64,000 nucleotides of DNA, from assembly GCA_022842065.1 (NCBI GenBank), contig JALHQH010000050.1, positions 26,475 to 90,474 on the forward strand, written 5' to 3'. Both the position numbers and the translations under genes were made by a program. Each line of letters opens with the position of its first letter. The first letter of the stretch is position 1. Below, in pieces: positions 8,287 to 17,059 of this stretch. This stretch comes from Caldilineaceae bacterium (GTDB lineage: Bacteria > Chloroflexota > Anaerolineae > Caldilineales > Caldilineaceae). The notes beneath the pieces are model-generated. The model worked only from the letters and a program-made list of their open reading frames with translations. It searched no databases and had not been told where the DNA came from.

Positions 8287-9591
8287 ATGTCTTCACGACT
8301 TCTTTTCTTGCTCGTTGCATTGGTTACCACTTGGATCCTGGCCTTTAATAGTGGGCGCGATCTGGCCTTTAATATTGCCTACCTAATTACAACTTTGCTG
8401 GTAGTAAGTTATGCCTATAAGCTCAACAGTATCCGTGGGCTAAGCGTGCGGCGCTTTACACGCACGCGCCGCAGCCAAGTGGGGCAATATGCGGAAGAGC
8501 AATTCGAGATTACCAATCGCGATTTCTGGCCAAAACTGTGGATCGAGGTGGAGGATCATTCAACGTTGCCGTGGCATCCAGCCAGTCGCGTCCTGAGCAG
8601 TTTAGGGCGCAATAGCACACAACGTTGGCAGGTGCGCACTCCTTGCACCCAACGGGGGCGCTTTCGGCTTGGCCCCATGACGTTACACAGTGGTGATCCA
8701 CTCGGCATTTTTGCGCCCAAACAAGAGCTGACCGACACCAGCCAACTCATTGTCTACCCCCTGGTGGTTGAACTGACCTCCTTTGAACCCTCGGTCTCTG
8801 AGCTATCCGGGGGGGAGGCGCGCCATCGGCGGACCTATCAAATTACCAGTAGCGTAGCCGGTGTGCGCGAATATGTCTATGGCGACAGTCTGAATCGGAT
8901 TCACTGGCCGACCACTGCACGCGCCCGGCGCTTCATGGTGAAAGAATTCGAGCTTGATCCGACGGCTGATGTTTGGCTCTTTCTTGATCTTTTTGAGGAT
9001 GTGGAAGGGGCGCTGCCCTGGTCACCCCTGGCCCCAGAGCCGGGGTTGTTTGCGTTGCGGGGGCGGGGCAAACAAGAGCGCACATTTGAGTTGCCACCGA
9101 TTACCACGGAGTATGCTGTTACCGTCACCGCCAGCCTGGCCCGTTATTTTTTGCTGCGTAATCGCGCCGTTGGGCTTAGCGCATGGGGTCACAGTCGTGA
9201 CTATATCCAGGCTGATCGCGGTGAGCGTCAACTCAACAAAATGCTTGAATCGTTGGCCGTGGTAGAGGCGGACGGTGCCATTCCCTTTGCGCATCTCATT
9301 ACGACCGACGGGATTCGGCTTAATCGCAATGATACCGTGGTTGCGATCAGTGCTGATCCTTCACGTGACTGGGCGGTAGCGCTGCAACAAATTCAGCGGC
9401 GTGGGGTAAATAGTGTGGCGATTGTCGTTGACGGTGGCACCTTTGGGCGCACCTTCAACTACGATGCACTGCTGATTGAGTTGGAAGCGGCCGGTATCTC
9501 TACCTACCGCGTCCGCCGTAATGACCCGATTGACAAGGCGCTGGCCCAACCCACACGCGCCGCGGCCTGGGGCCGCCACAACGGCCATTAG
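8287..9591 (+). CDS. DUF58 membrane protein, partner of MoxR
   Basis: 434 residues. Two hydrophobic helices at the N-terminus (about 2-20 and 25-42) anchor a beta-rich middle part and the DUF58 signature: [17 protein letters not shown] (about residues 197-213) followed by [14 protein letters not shown]. This core is usually joined to a von Willebrand A-like fold, with [11 protein letters not shown] here as the first strand. The start ATG 8287 follows the MoxR stop by 33 bases. Known role is general: MoxR-DUF58 pairs are linked to envelope or stress functions, and a precise task cannot be assigned. Confidence 0.88.
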   Translation: MSSRLLFLLVALVTTWILAFNSGRDLAFNIAYLITTLLVVSYAYKLNSIRGLSVRRFTRTRRSQVGQYAEEQFEITNRDFWPKLWIEVEDHSTLPWHPASRVLSSLGRNSTQRWQVRTPCTQRGRFRLGPMTLHSGDPLGIFAPKQELTDTSQLIVYPLVVELTSFEPSVSELSGGEARHRRTYQITSSVAGVREYVYGDSLNRIHWPTTARARRFMVKEFELDPTADVWLFLDLFEDVEGALPWSPLAPEPGLFALRGRGKQERTFELPPITTEYAVTVTASLARYFLLRNRAVGLSAWGHSRDYIQADRGERQLNKMLESLAVVEADGAIPFAHLITTDGIRLNRNDTVVAISADPSRDWAVALQQIQRRGVNSVAIVVDGGTFGRTFNYDALLIELEAAGISTYRVRRNDPIDKALAQPTRAAAWGRHNGH

Positions 9592-9602
9592 GCGATTTGG
9601 GG

Positions 9603-10334
9603 TTAGCCCATTGCCGCGGCTAATACCGCGCTTTGTTGCATAGCGAGCTGTTTGATCCCATCTTCGGCCAGTTGCAGAAGCGTGTTGAGGGCGTCGCGAC
9701 TAAAAGGTTTGCCTTCGGCTGTCCCCTGCACTTCAACAAAATTGCCGTCGCCAGTCATCACTACATTCATATCCACTTCTGCAGCCAAATCCATCTCATA
9801 ATCTAGGTCGAGCATCGCCTTGCCGTTGACAATTCCCACACTCACGGCAGCAACCGACTGAATTAATGCGCCGGGACGCAGGATCTCTTTTTGCTCCAGC
9901 CGCTTGATGGCCAGTGCTAGCGCTACATAACCGCCCGTAATTGCTGCCGTCCGTGTGCCACCATCTGCCTGCAAGACATCGCAATCGACAATAATCTGCC
10001 GTTCGCCCAATTTTTTTAGATCCACAGCGGCGCGCAGGCTGCGCCCGATCAGCCGTTGGATCTCTTGTGTCCGCCCACGCGGGGCGACGGTTTCGCGACT
10101 ATTACGGACGCCCGTGCTGCGCGGTAACATGGCATATTCGGCTGTCACCCAACCGTGGCGTTTGTTTGAATATTTTAGCCAGGTCGGTAACTTTTCCTCT
10201 ACGGTTGCATTGCAGAGGACACGCGTATTTCCGGCGCAGACAAGCACTGATCCTTCGGGGTGCATGACATAATTGAGCTCAAACTGTAGGGGGCGCAGTT
10301 CATTGGGGGCACGAGTAGGTGATGACACAGGCAC
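9603..10334 (-). CDS. rph: Ribonuclease PH
   Basis: Phosphorolytic 3'-5' exoribonuclease that trims tRNA 3' ends. 243 residues, the usual length. Family motifs are clear: [47 protein letters not shown], a second RNase PH domain with [20 protein letters not shown], then [20 protein letters not shown]. Start is GTG 10334 or GTG 10328; AAAGG lies 2 or 8 bases upstream respectively, which slightly favours 10328. It converges with the DUF58 gene. Upstream lie a -35/-10 pair and one of the window's three 49-bp palindromes. Closeness to two tRNA genes fits its job but may be chance. Confidence 0.96.
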   Translation of the reverse strand: MPVSSPTRAPNELRPLQFELNYVMHPEGSVLVCAGNTRVLCNATVEEKLPTWLKYSNKRHGWVTAEYAMLPRSTGVRNSRETVAPRGRTQEIQRLIGRSLRAAVDLKKLGERQIIVDCDVLQADGGTRTAAITGGYVALALAIKRLEQKEILRPGALIQSVAAVSVGIVNGKAMLDLDYEMDLAAEVDMNVVMTGDGNFVEVQGTAEGKPFSRDALNTLLQLAEDGIKQLAMQQSAVLAAAMG

Positions 10335-10359
10335 AGCCTTTCTAATTTAGACCAGTGGT

Positions 10360-10443
10360 TGTCATCATTTCGCATTTTCTACACGAGTAAAAATGTTAAA
10401 TGATGACAGCGCCAAGGATAGACGGGGCAATCGACGAGGGCAA
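10360..10443 (-). promoter_or_regulatory. rph promoter with 49-bp palindrome (copy A)
   Basis: Palindrome 10360-10408 with 11-bp outer arms TGTCATCATTT/AAATGATGACA. On the minus strand it begins 6 bases after a -10-like TATCCT (10415-10420), which has TTGCCC (10438-10443) 17 bp further upstream. Its reverse complement matches copy C (29390-29438) at 46 of 49 positions. It would form an operator or a 5' leader hairpin of rph. Confidence 0.65.
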
Positions 10444-10496
10444 GGATGTCAGTCAATGATATCGGTCGCTGACGCAACGGTGCAATCACAAATAAA

Positions 10497-10522
10497 AAAC
10501 CCTTCCAACTGGAAGGGTTTTT
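10497..10522 (-). terminator. Terminator of tRNA-Ala(GGC)
   Basis: AAACCCTTCC (10497-10506), 4-base loop, GGAAGGGTTT (10511-10520), T-run on both strands. Placed 20 bases after the tRNA 3' end on the minus strand; works in either direction on paper. Confidence 0.85.
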
Positions 10523-10541
10523 GCAACATGTTTGCCTGAGG

Positions 10542-10614
<73 letters not shown>

Positions 10615-10675
10615 AAGAACTTAACGATTTACTTGTCTACTTTTCGTTTTGCGGTACAACCGCTGGCATTCGTTT

Positions 10676-10704
10676 ATTGTACCGTTTTTCTGGCTGGCAG
10701 TCAA
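10676..10704 (-). promoter_or_regulatory. Promoter of tRNA-Ala(GGC)
   Basis: Minus strand: TTGACT (10699-10704), 17-bp spacer, TACAAT (10676-10681). Predicted start about 55 bases before the tRNA; the leader contains a GCGGT-ACAA-CCGC hairpin. Confidence 0.7.
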
Positions 10705-10764
10705 ATTTTTGGAGCAGTAAATGCTGCTGCCTACGCTTTTGTCTGCCGATTCTGCTATCTGCAC

Positions 10765-10812
10765 GTTTTTGTTTATAGCGACGTTAGATCCCGTGGCGCT
10801 ATAAACAAAAAC
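10765..10812 (-). terminator. Terminator of tRNA-Ala(CGC)
   Basis: Perfect 16-bp arms 10765-10780 and 10797-10812, 16-base loop, ending in a T-rich stretch on the minus strand. Starts 9 bases after the tRNA 3' end. Confidence 0.75.
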
Positions 10813-10821
10813 ATGATTGAG

Positions 10822-10894
<73 letters not shown>

Positions 10895-10907
10895 GCGAAC
10901 GTTCCTA

Positions 10908-10936
10908 AGTATACTTGAGTTCGGGCAACTCGTCAA
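10908..10936 (-). promoter_or_regulatory. Promoter of tRNA-Ala(CGC)
   Basis: Minus strand: TTGACG (10931-10936), 17-bp spacer, TATACT (10908-10913), ending 13 bases before the mature tRNA. Near-consensus, as expected for a tRNA. Confidence 0.8.
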
Positions 10937-11342
10937 ATTCAGCGCAGCAGGGGTGTGTTTCAATTGTGCTAATCCACCATCATGAACCGTTAACCGCAAA
11001 TCGGCCTGTTGACGCCTGCCTGCTAGAGTTTACTGAAAACTGACGACATTGACTGCTTCCGTTAGGTTTTGGTCTGACTTAGATGTCAAAAGGGTCAAGC
11101 ACGATCAATCAACGTTAGATAAACTGTCGTATGAGAGCATATAACAAAAGGAACGATGGTTCGGTCAGTGATTTTCAAATAAGCTGGAACATATCAACTA
11201 CGACATCAGTCTTACTAGTGCGAATTGCACCAAATGGTTTACAACCGTAAGTTCGCAAGTGAGACAAACTACAGCGCAATAACTCATTGACCGATTGACT
11301 CACCCGAGTTACGTCTCAAGATGAGCAGAAGGAGAGAGCACC
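10937..11342. other. Intergenic stretch without a recognised gene
   Basis: About 400 bp between the tRNA promoter and the next gene. I see no convincing coding frame, RNA fold or strong promoter. Only the ribosome site AAGGAGAG just before 11343 is clear. The promoter of the gene at 11343 presumably lies here. Confidence 0.5.
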
Positions 11343-12575
11343 ATGAAAAACCGCAAAGGGAAAATTGTTATCGTCATGTTACTGGTCGTCATGATCAGTG
11401 CACTCTATACCGGTGCTGTGAATGCCATTAGCGAAGGGGCCGTGATTGTTCGTAAGGGCACCCTGGATAATGTGCGCGACTACGCTGCTGCCTTTGCTGC
11501 CGACGAACTTAATTACGCCGTCGATGGTGGTGTGCTCTATGCCGGCAACCCTAATGGCTGGCGCACGGTACCTACCCCTACGGATGTGATTGTCGGGGCC
11601 GTCGCGATTGACCCAGCCTATCCTTCGACTATTTATATTGGGGCCGCGAATGACCTAGCCCTCTACCGTTCAATTAATGGTGGCCGTAATTGGCTTTACA
11701 TCCCTTTGACGAATGAGCATATCGGTGGCGTCACTGATATTGCGATCAACAATGCCCAGCGCACCCTCTATGTGGGTACCGATACCGCCGGCATCTTCCG
11801 CTTGCGTGATGTTGGTTCCAGTGTGATCCTGAGTGGTCATACCTTACTCGACGAGCCGGTGATGGAAGTGGTCGCTGACCAACTAGGCCAAGGCTTGGCC
11901 TATGCCCGCACCCTTTGGCATGTTTACCAGGGCGTGAACAATGGGCAAAGCTGGCTCGCGCTTGATACCTTAACCACGGCACCGACAGCACTGGCCATTG
12001 CCAATGGCACGACCGCAACTGTCTATATCGGTACCGTGGATCGTGGCTTGCTTAAGAGTGAGGATGGCTTTACCTGGACCGTCGCCAACGCTGGTTTGGG
12101 CGTTGAACCCGGCAATCGCCTCCAAGTTGATGCCCTGGCCGTTGACCCAGCGCAACCCAACGTGCTTTATGTAGCGACCAGTTTTCTCTTTGGTCACAGC
12201 GAAGTTCACCAGAGCCCGGTTGGCGTGGCAATGAGCACGGATAGTGGCGCAGAGTGGAGCCAACTGGCCGCCAAGCCTGATGCCGTCATTGCCCGCCTGT
12301 TGCCGGTGAGCGGTCAGGCTGGTGCGGTCTATGCCTTAACCACACAAAGCCGCACCCCGTTGGCCTTGGGCACTGCGCCAATGATTACCAATCCTGGTGC
12401 GCAAAGCATTGCGCTAGCCGCCCCCAGCAGTTTGACTGCCTGGAGTGTGACCCTGATTTCCTGGTTGGTGGCGGCGGCCGCAGCGGCGACCTTGGCTTGG
12501 TTGATCCTACGTGAACTATATGGCGACCCCCGCCAACTGTTGCGTGCCTTTAATGTGCCTTCGCTATTGCGGTAA
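11343..12575 (+). CDS. Membrane-anchored Asp-box (BNR/sortilin-like) beta-propeller protein
   Basis: 410 residues. An N-terminal signal segment (KIVIVMLLVVMISALYTGAVNA, 22 residues abridged by one at each end in practice) is followed by a propeller-like domain with Asp-box motifs SINGGRNW, SEDGFTW and STDSGAEW, each preceded by strands of the type PSTIYIGA or PNVLYVAT. A single C-terminal membrane helix (VTLISWLVAAAAAATLAWLI) and a short basic tail anchor it. Start ATG 11343 has AAGGAGAG 7 bases upstream. Such proteins act outside the membrane; sialidase catalytic residues are not evident, so it is more likely a binding or scaffold protein. It stands alone, ending before the terminator at 12672. 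Confidence 0.75.
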   Translation: MKNRKGKIVIVMLLVVMISALYTGAVNAISEGAVIVRKGTLDNVRDYAAAFAADELNYAVDGGVLYAGNPNGWRTVPTPTDVIVGAVAIDPAYPSTIYIGAANDLALYRSINGGRNWLYIPLTNEHIGGVTDIAINNAQRTLYVGTDTAGIFRLRDVGSSVILSGHTLLDEPVMEVVADQLGQGLAYARTLWHVYQGVNNGQSWLALDTLTTAPTALAIANGTTATVYIGTVDRGLLKSEDGFTWTVANAGLGVEPGNRLQVDALAVDPAQPNVLYVATSFLFGHSEVHQSPVGVAMSTDSGAEWSQLAAKPDAVIARLLPVSGQAGAVYALTTQSRTPLALGTAPMITNPGAQSIALAAPSSLTAWSVTLISWLVAAAAAATLAWLILRELYGDPRQLLRAFNVPSLLR

Positions 12576-12671
12576 TCCTTGCCCTTGACAATGAACTGAC
12601 CACTGGCAACGCTGCCGGTGGTGGTGAGGACCAAATCCGCTTTGTCATTTTTCCCTATCCATGTCCCTAGA

Positions 12672-12714
12672 TGAGAAGAGCCCACCTCTGCAGAGGCGGG
12701 CTCTTCTCATTTTT
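12672..12714. terminator. Bidirectional terminator
   Basis: GAGAAGAGCCC/GGGCTCTTCTC arms (12673-12683 and 12698-12708) around an inner CCTCTGCAGAGG palindrome, then CATTTTT. Lies between two convergent genes (11343-12575 plus, 12746-13291 minus). Confidence 0.85.
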
Positions 12715-12745
12715 AGCAGATGTACGTCAGCGAATCACCGGCTGT

Positions 12746-13291
12746 TTAGGTAAGCCGTAAAAGTGCCAGCCCAATCGCCGCCCCCCAAGCCAATACTTGA
12801 AACTCACCCGCCGCCAGCGCCTCTCTCACTGCTGCCTGGTTTAGCTGTAAAAGTTCTTGCTCCTCCAGATCATCGGCATCAATTGGCTGGCTCCAGGCTG
12901 CATCGGTTGCCAGAAAAAGATGGGCCGTGCCACAACCCCGATTGCCATCGACTACAAAATGCCCAAGTGATTGCCACGTGGCAGCTTGGTAGCCTGTTTC
13001 CTCCCGCAGCTCGCGTTGGGCCGCGTCCAGCGGCTCCTCCCCCGGTTCCAGATAACCGCCAACAATGGCCAGTGTCTCACCGCTAACGGCATATTTGGTT
13101 TGCCGAAAGCAGAGAAACTCACCCGCTGTGGTCACCGCCACCACGTTTACATAGTCAGGCGTCACCACCCAGCCCCAGTCATCAATCGTCTGACCGCTGG
13201 GAAAGCGTACCGTGTGGGCTTCCACCCGTAAAAAGCGGCCATCGCCAACGCGTAGCACTTCACGGCGCGCTAAGGTTTCAATAGTTTGCAT
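12746..13291 (-). CDS. NUDIX hydrolase (ADP-ribose pyrophosphatase-like)
   Basis: 181 residues. Complete Nudix box GYLEPGEEPLDAAQRELREE-TGY (GX5EX7REUXEEXGU) at about residues 79-102, which binds the divalent metal and hydrolyses nucleoside diphosphates linked to another group. The preceding PDYVNVVAVTTAGEFLCFRQ and a long N-terminal beta part resemble NUDT5/ADP-ribose pyrophosphatase relatives, but substrate is not certain. Start ATG 13291 has no clear ribosome site. Upstream is palindrome copy B with a TATACT hexamer, so this gene shares a control region type with rph and hrcA. Confidence 0.88.
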   Translation of the reverse strand: MQTIETLARREVLRVGDGRFLRVEAHTVRFPSGQTIDDWGWVVTPDYVNVVAVTTAGEFLCFRQTKYAVSGETLAIVGGYLEPGEEPLDAAQRELREETGYQAATWQSLGHFVVDGNRGCGTAHLFLATDAAWSQPIDADDLEEQELLQLNQAAVREALAAGEFQVLAWGAAIGLALLRLT

Positions 13292-13387
13292 GTGGGCTAG
13301 TCTCCACTATCTTCGTTGATGGCAGCTTGTCTGAATTTGGCCATGGGATTGGTCCTTTTGCAATTAGCCTTTGATTATGCCGGTGGT

Positions 13388-13448
13388 TGTCATAAATTAA
13401 CACTTTTTACACTGGTGGAAGTGTTAATTTATGACAGAGGCAAGTATA
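13388..13448 (-). promoter_or_regulatory. 49-bp palindrome with TATACT upstream of the NUDIX gene (copy B)
   Basis: Palindrome 13388-13436 (arms begin TGTCATAAATTAACACTT and close with the matching inverted sequence ending ATGACA). The -10-like TATACT on the minus strand (13443-13448) is 6 bases from it, as in copies A and C. Flanks GGTGGT and CAAG.ATAGA resemble copy A. Confidence 0.6.
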
Positions 13449-13467
13449 GAAAGGGTAGAATGTACGA

Positions 13468-13496
13468 TTGACAGTAATTTTACCATGAGATAAATA
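13468..13496 (+). promoter_or_regulatory. Sigma-A promoter facing the Uma2-like pseudogene
   Basis: TTGACA (13468-13473), 17-bp spacer, TAAATA (13491-13496) on the plus strand. Divergent from the NUDIX control region. Confidence 0.55.
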
Positions 13497-13570
13497 CAAA
13501 CAGGACCAACCGATGAATGTGTGATAAAATACCCAACACAACTTCGTCCTCTTTTTCAAGGAAGGCCACT

Positions 13571-13920
13571 ATGAGCACCGAACTGCGCTGGCCCCAAATG
13601 CCGGAACGTATCAAATCATCGGTGAATTAGCGTTCGCCCCTGATCCCGCTGAAACACCTGAGTTTATCAGTGAAGTGCTCGGCATACGCATTACCTTGGG
13701 CGAAGCGAATCAGCTTGAACTTTATGAGGTCACTACTGGCAAACGTCTCCTTTCTGATGCGGAAGCCCGCCAGGTAGCAGAGGAATTAGCCCAAAGCGCT
13801 ACCCAGCGGGCTGAGCAAGAAGCACAGCGGGCTGAGCAAGAAGCACAGCGGGCTGAGCAAGCCGAAGCCGAGAACGCAAGTTTGCGCGCTGAGCTTGTCA
13901 AGTTGCGGGGTCAACGGTAG
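13571..13920 (+). pseudogene. Remnant of an Uma2-family (PF05685-type) gene
   Basis: An ATG at 13571 with a ribosome site (AAGGAAGG) opens a frame MSTELRWPQMPERIKSSVN that stops after 19 codons. The neighbouring frame from about 13600 reads GTYQIIGELAFAPDPAETP, then an ITLGEANQLELYEVTTGKRLL segment, then a coiled coil made of three 21-bp repeats (RAEQEAQ), ending at 13920. This C-terminal layout is common in Uma2 proteins of Chloroflexota and cyanobacteria. The core nuclease part is missing, so I read it as an internal deletion with frameshift. An intact relative is at 58843-59490. A 81-residue frame from 13675 could still be made but is unlikely to be functional. Confidence 0.6.
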
Positions 13921-14001
13921 GCCACTACGCCCGTCGGTGTGCCTGCAAATTGCCCACTGAATCGGTACACCGCGCCGGCCCAATTTAGATTTCTTGCCTA
14001 T

Positions 14002-14030
14002 TTGACAACGACCGCTGATGCTGGTATAGT
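14002..14030 (+). promoter_or_regulatory. Promoter of the SAM-riboswitch/met operon
   Basis: TTGACA (14002-14007), 17-bp spacer, TATAGT (14025-14030); predicted start near 14037, about 18 bases before the riboswitch aptamer. Near-consensus sigma-A promoter. Confidence 0.85.
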
Positions 14031-14053
14031 TGCCCCTACAATCTAATAGTATA

Positions 14054-14183
<130 letters not shown>

Positions 14184-14192
14184 CAGGCTTCG

Positions 14193-14217
14193 GTCCCCAT
14201 TTGATCGGGGATTTTTT
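14193..14217 (+). terminator. Expression-platform terminator of the SAM riboswitch
   Basis: TCCCC-ATTTGATC-GGGGA followed by six T, starting 10 bases after the aptamer. Expected to form when SAM is bound. Confidence 0.8.
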
Positions 14218-14304
14218 GTCAGCAACGATAGGGTAGCCCTCTACGCAACTGGCAACGACAACGGCCACTGCTGCAAACGTCACGCTGTCGTCGATCATGC
14301 TGCT

Positions 14305-14337
14305 AACCCTCTCATCAACCAGACGAGAGGGTTTTTT
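14305..14337 (+). terminator. Second terminator in the met leader
   Basis: AACCCTCTC (14305-14313) and GAGAGGGTT (14325-14333) with T-run to 14337, only 48 bases before the metY start. It follows the riboswitch terminator by about 90 bases. A GGGTAGCCCTC segment near 14230-14242 could pair with it as an antiterminator (inferred). Confidence 0.75.
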
Positions 14338-14384
14338 GCGTTATTCTGTCATTTTGCAAGCATCGCAAGGAGGAGAGTATCCCC

Positions 14385-15680
14385 ATGAGTGAAACCCGAC
14401 AATTTGGCTTTGCCACCCGCCAGTTGCATGCTGGCCAGCAGGCGGATCCAACCACCGGTAGTCGTGCCGTGCCCATCTATCAGACGACGAGTTATCAGTT
14501 CCGTGATACGGAACATGCCGCCAATCTTTTTGCCCTCAGAGAGTTGGGCAACATCTACACCCGCATTATGAATCCGACCACTGATGTGTTGGAACAGCGC
14601 GTAGCCAGCCTGGAAGGTGGTGTGGCGGCCCTGGCTGCCAGCAGCGGTCACGCGGCGCAGACAATGGCGATCCTCACGCTATGTGAAGCCGGCGATCACA
14701 TTATCAGCAGCAGCCGACTCTATGGCGGTACCTACAATCAGTTCCATTACACCTTCCCGCGCATTGGCATCGACGTGACCTTTGTCGATCCGGGCGATCC
14801 CGACGCCTTTGCCGCCGCCATCCGCCCCAACACCAAGATCATCTACGGCGAAACGCTGGGCAACCCGGATATTTTTGTTTTCCCCTTTGCCGAGGTGGCA
14901 GCGATCAGCCAGGCACACAATATCCCGGTCATGATCGATAATACCTTTGCTACGCCCTATCTCTGTCGGCCCTTTGAATGGGGCGCGCAGATTATCACCC
15001 ACAGCACCACCAAGTTTATGGGCGGCCACGGTACGACGATCGGCGGCATGATTGTCGACGGTGGGACCTTTGACTGGACCAGTGGGCGCTTTGCCAACTT
15101 CACCACCCCCGATCCCAGCTATCACGGTCTGGTCTATGCCGATCTGGTGGGGATGGGCTTACCGCCCTTTGCGATTAAGGCGCGCGTCCAAGTCTTGCGC
15201 GATATCGGCGCGTGCCAGGCCCCTTTTAACAGTTGGGCGACCATCCAAGGGATCGAGACCCTCAGCCTGCGCATGGATCGCCATGTCGCCAATGCGCAGC
15301 AGGTGGCTGAATTCCTCAAAGATCACCCCAAGGTGACGTGGGTCAGTTACCCTGGTTTGCCCGACCACCCGCACTACGAGCGCGCCAAAATCTATCTGCC
15401 CAAGGGTGCCGGGGCGATTCTCGGCTTTGGCATTCAAGGCGGACGTGAAACTGGCCAAGCCTTTATCAACAACCTGCAACTCTTCAGCCACCTGGCCAAT
15501 GTGGGCGATGCCAAGAGTCTGGCGATTCACCCGGCCAGCACCACCCACAGCCAACTCAACGAAGAAGAGATGGCGACCGCCGGCGTCAGCGCCGACTTCG
15601 TGCGCCTCAGCGTCGGCCTGGAAGAGATCGATGACATCCTCTGGGACCTCGATCAAGCATTGACGGCCGCGACGAAGTAA
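14385..15680 (+). CDS. metY: O-acetylhomoserine sulfhydrylase (homocysteine synthase)
   Basis: PLP enzyme making homocysteine from O-acetylhomoserine and sulfide. 431 residues, typical of MetY. Family features: FATRQLHAGQ at the start, YTRIMNPTTDVLEQRVASLE, the extended GGTYNQF region, GETLGNP, MIDNTFATPYL, and the PLP lysine K210 in HSTTKFMGGHG. The C-terminal HPASTTHSQL motif is typical. Start ATG 14385 has AAGGAGGAG 8 bases upstream. It is the first gene behind the SAM riboswitch and works with MetX and MetW downstream in direct-sulfhydrylation methionine synthesis. Confidence 0.96.
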   Translation: MSETRQFGFATRQLHAGQQADPTTGSRAVPIYQTTSYQFRDTEHAANLFALRELGNIYTRIMNPTTDVLEQRVASLEGGVAALAASSGHAAQTMAILTLCEAGDHIISSSRLYGGTYNQFHYTFPRIGIDVTFVDPGDPDAFAAAIRPNTKIIYGETLGNPDIFVFPFAEVAAISQAHNIPVMIDNTFATPYLCRPFEWGAQIITHSTTKFMGGHGTTIGGMIVDGGTFDWTSGRFANFTTPDPSYHGLVYADLVGMGLPPFAIKARVQVLRDIGACQAPFNSWATIQGIETLSLRMDRHVANAQQVAEFLKDHPKVTWVSYPGLPDHPHYERAKIYLPKGAGAILGFGIQGGRETGQAFINNLQLFSHLANVGDAKSLAIHPASTTHSQLNEEEMATAGVSADFVRLSVGLEEIDDILWDLDQALTAATK

Positions 15681-15685
15681 CGTGA

Positions 15686-15754
15686 CCGGATGACAAGATG
15701 ACAAGATGACCCCGTTGTCACCTTGTCATCCGGTCATCTTGTCATCTTGTCATC
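15686..15754 (+). repeat. GATGACAA tandem repeats forming competing hairpins between metY and metX
   Basis: The gap contains repeated GATGACAA words. Segment 15689-15709 pairs perfectly (21 bp) with 15734-15754, while 15686-15697 pairs perfectly (12 bp) with 15722-15733. The two stems use overlapping left arms and so exclude one another. It may attenuate or process the metY-metX message (inferred). Confidence 0.65.
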
Positions 15755-15775
15755 TTCTGTTCAACAGAGAGTGCT

Positions 15776-17059
15776 ATGACTACTACGCAAATTGTAATTG
15801 AGCAGGACTCGGTTGGTGTGATCGAGCCCCAATATTTCACCTTTGCCGAAGATGAGCCCTTCTGTCTAGAGAGCGGGGCGACGTTGGGACCAGTGACGGT
15901 TGCCTATGAGACCTATGGCCGCTTAAACGCCGACCGCTCGAATGCCATTTTGATCTGCCACGCCCTCAGTGGTAGTGCCCATGCTGCGGGCTATCACAGT
16001 CTGGAAGATCGCAAACCTGGCTGGTGGGATGAGTGCATCGGTCGGGGTAAAGCCTTTGATACCGACCGTTTTTTTGTGATCTGTAGTAATGTCATCGGGA
16101 GCTGTTATGGCTCCACTGGCCCGGCCAGTATCAACCCGATCACGGGCCAAGCCTATGGCCTTAGCTTTCCCGTCGTCACTGTAAGTGATATGGTGCGCGC
16201 CCAGGCCAAGCTGATCGACCATCTGGGAATTGTCCAGTTACTCTGTGTGGCGGGCGGTTCGATGGGGGGGATGCAGGTCTTGGAGTGGGCGGCAAATCAT
16301 CCCACACGGGTGAAATCGGCAATTCCGCTGGCCACTACGGCCCATCACAGCCCCATGCTCATCGCCTTCAGCGAAGTGGGGCGCCAGGCGATCTACGCCG
16401 ACCCGGCATGGAACAACGGCAACTACTATGAAAATGGCAAACGTCCCGATGCCGGTCTGGCCGTGGCGCGGATGGTTGGCCATATTACCTATCTGAGTGA
16501 AGCCTCCATGCACCAGAAGTTTGGCCGCCGTCTGCAACAACTGGAAAAATATGGCTACGAGTTCGACACCGAGTTCGAGATCGAAAGCTATCTCAAATAT
16601 AACGGCAATAACTTTACCCGCCGCTTTGATGCTAACAGCTATCTCTACGTGACCAAAGCCATGGACTATTTTGACCTGGCCAAGGCTACCGGTTCCCTGG
16701 CCGCCGCCTTTGCGGTTGCCGAAGCGGTAAAATTCCTGATTGTCAGCTTTACCAGCGACTGGCTCTACCCCAGCTACCACAGCAAAGAGACGGTTTCTGC
16801 CCTCACTGCGGTCGGGGCGGATGTCACTTATCTGGACATTCAGAGCAATTGGGGCCATGATGCTTTCCTGCTTGAAGTGGAGACGATGACCCGTCTGCTG
16901 GGCAGCTTTTTGGACCGCCTGGTGCGTGAAGAGGGGGTCGCGTTGCCCGCCGCGGAGACCACGCCACCAAACGACCAAACGACCAAACGACCAGATAACA
17001 GTCAAGTTGATCCGGCGTTGGCCGCTCGCCTGCGCAGTGCCGCCGAGGTGATGGCATGA
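15776..17059 (+). CDS. metX: Homoserine O-acetyltransferase
   Basis: Alpha/beta-hydrolase fold enzyme that activates homoserine with acetyl-CoA (or succinyl-CoA in some members). 427 residues. Catalytic triad visible: Ser162 in GGSMGGMQ, Asp328 in FTSDWLYP, His361 in NWGHDAFLLE. CHALSGSAHAAG and GSCYGSTGPAS are diagnostic. The last 50 residues contain an 8-bp tandem repeat (ACGACCAA, 16967-16990) giving a low-complexity QTTKRPDN tail that is probably species-specific. Its stop overlaps the metW start by four bases (ATGA), so the two are translationally coupled. Confidence 0.95.
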   Translation: MTTTQIVIEQDSVGVIEPQYFTFAEDEPFCLESGATLGPVTVAYETYGRLNADRSNAILICHALSGSAHAAGYHSLEDRKPGWWDECIGRGKAFDTDRFFVICSNVIGSCYGSTGPASINPITGQAYGLSFPVVTVSDMVRAQAKLIDHLGIVQLLCVAGGSMGGMQVLEWAANHPTRVKSAIPLATTAHHSPMLIAFSEVGRQAIYADPAWNNGNYYENGKRPDAGLAVARMVGHITYLSEASMHQKFGRRLQQLEKYGYEFDTEFEIESYLKYNGNNFTRRFDANSYLYVTKAMDYFDLAKATGSLAAAFAVAEAVKFLIVSFTSDWLYPSYHSKETVSALTAVGADVTYLDIQSNWGHDAFLLEVETMTRLLGSFLDRLVREEGVALPAAETTPPNDQTTKRPDNSQVDPALAARLRSAAEVMA

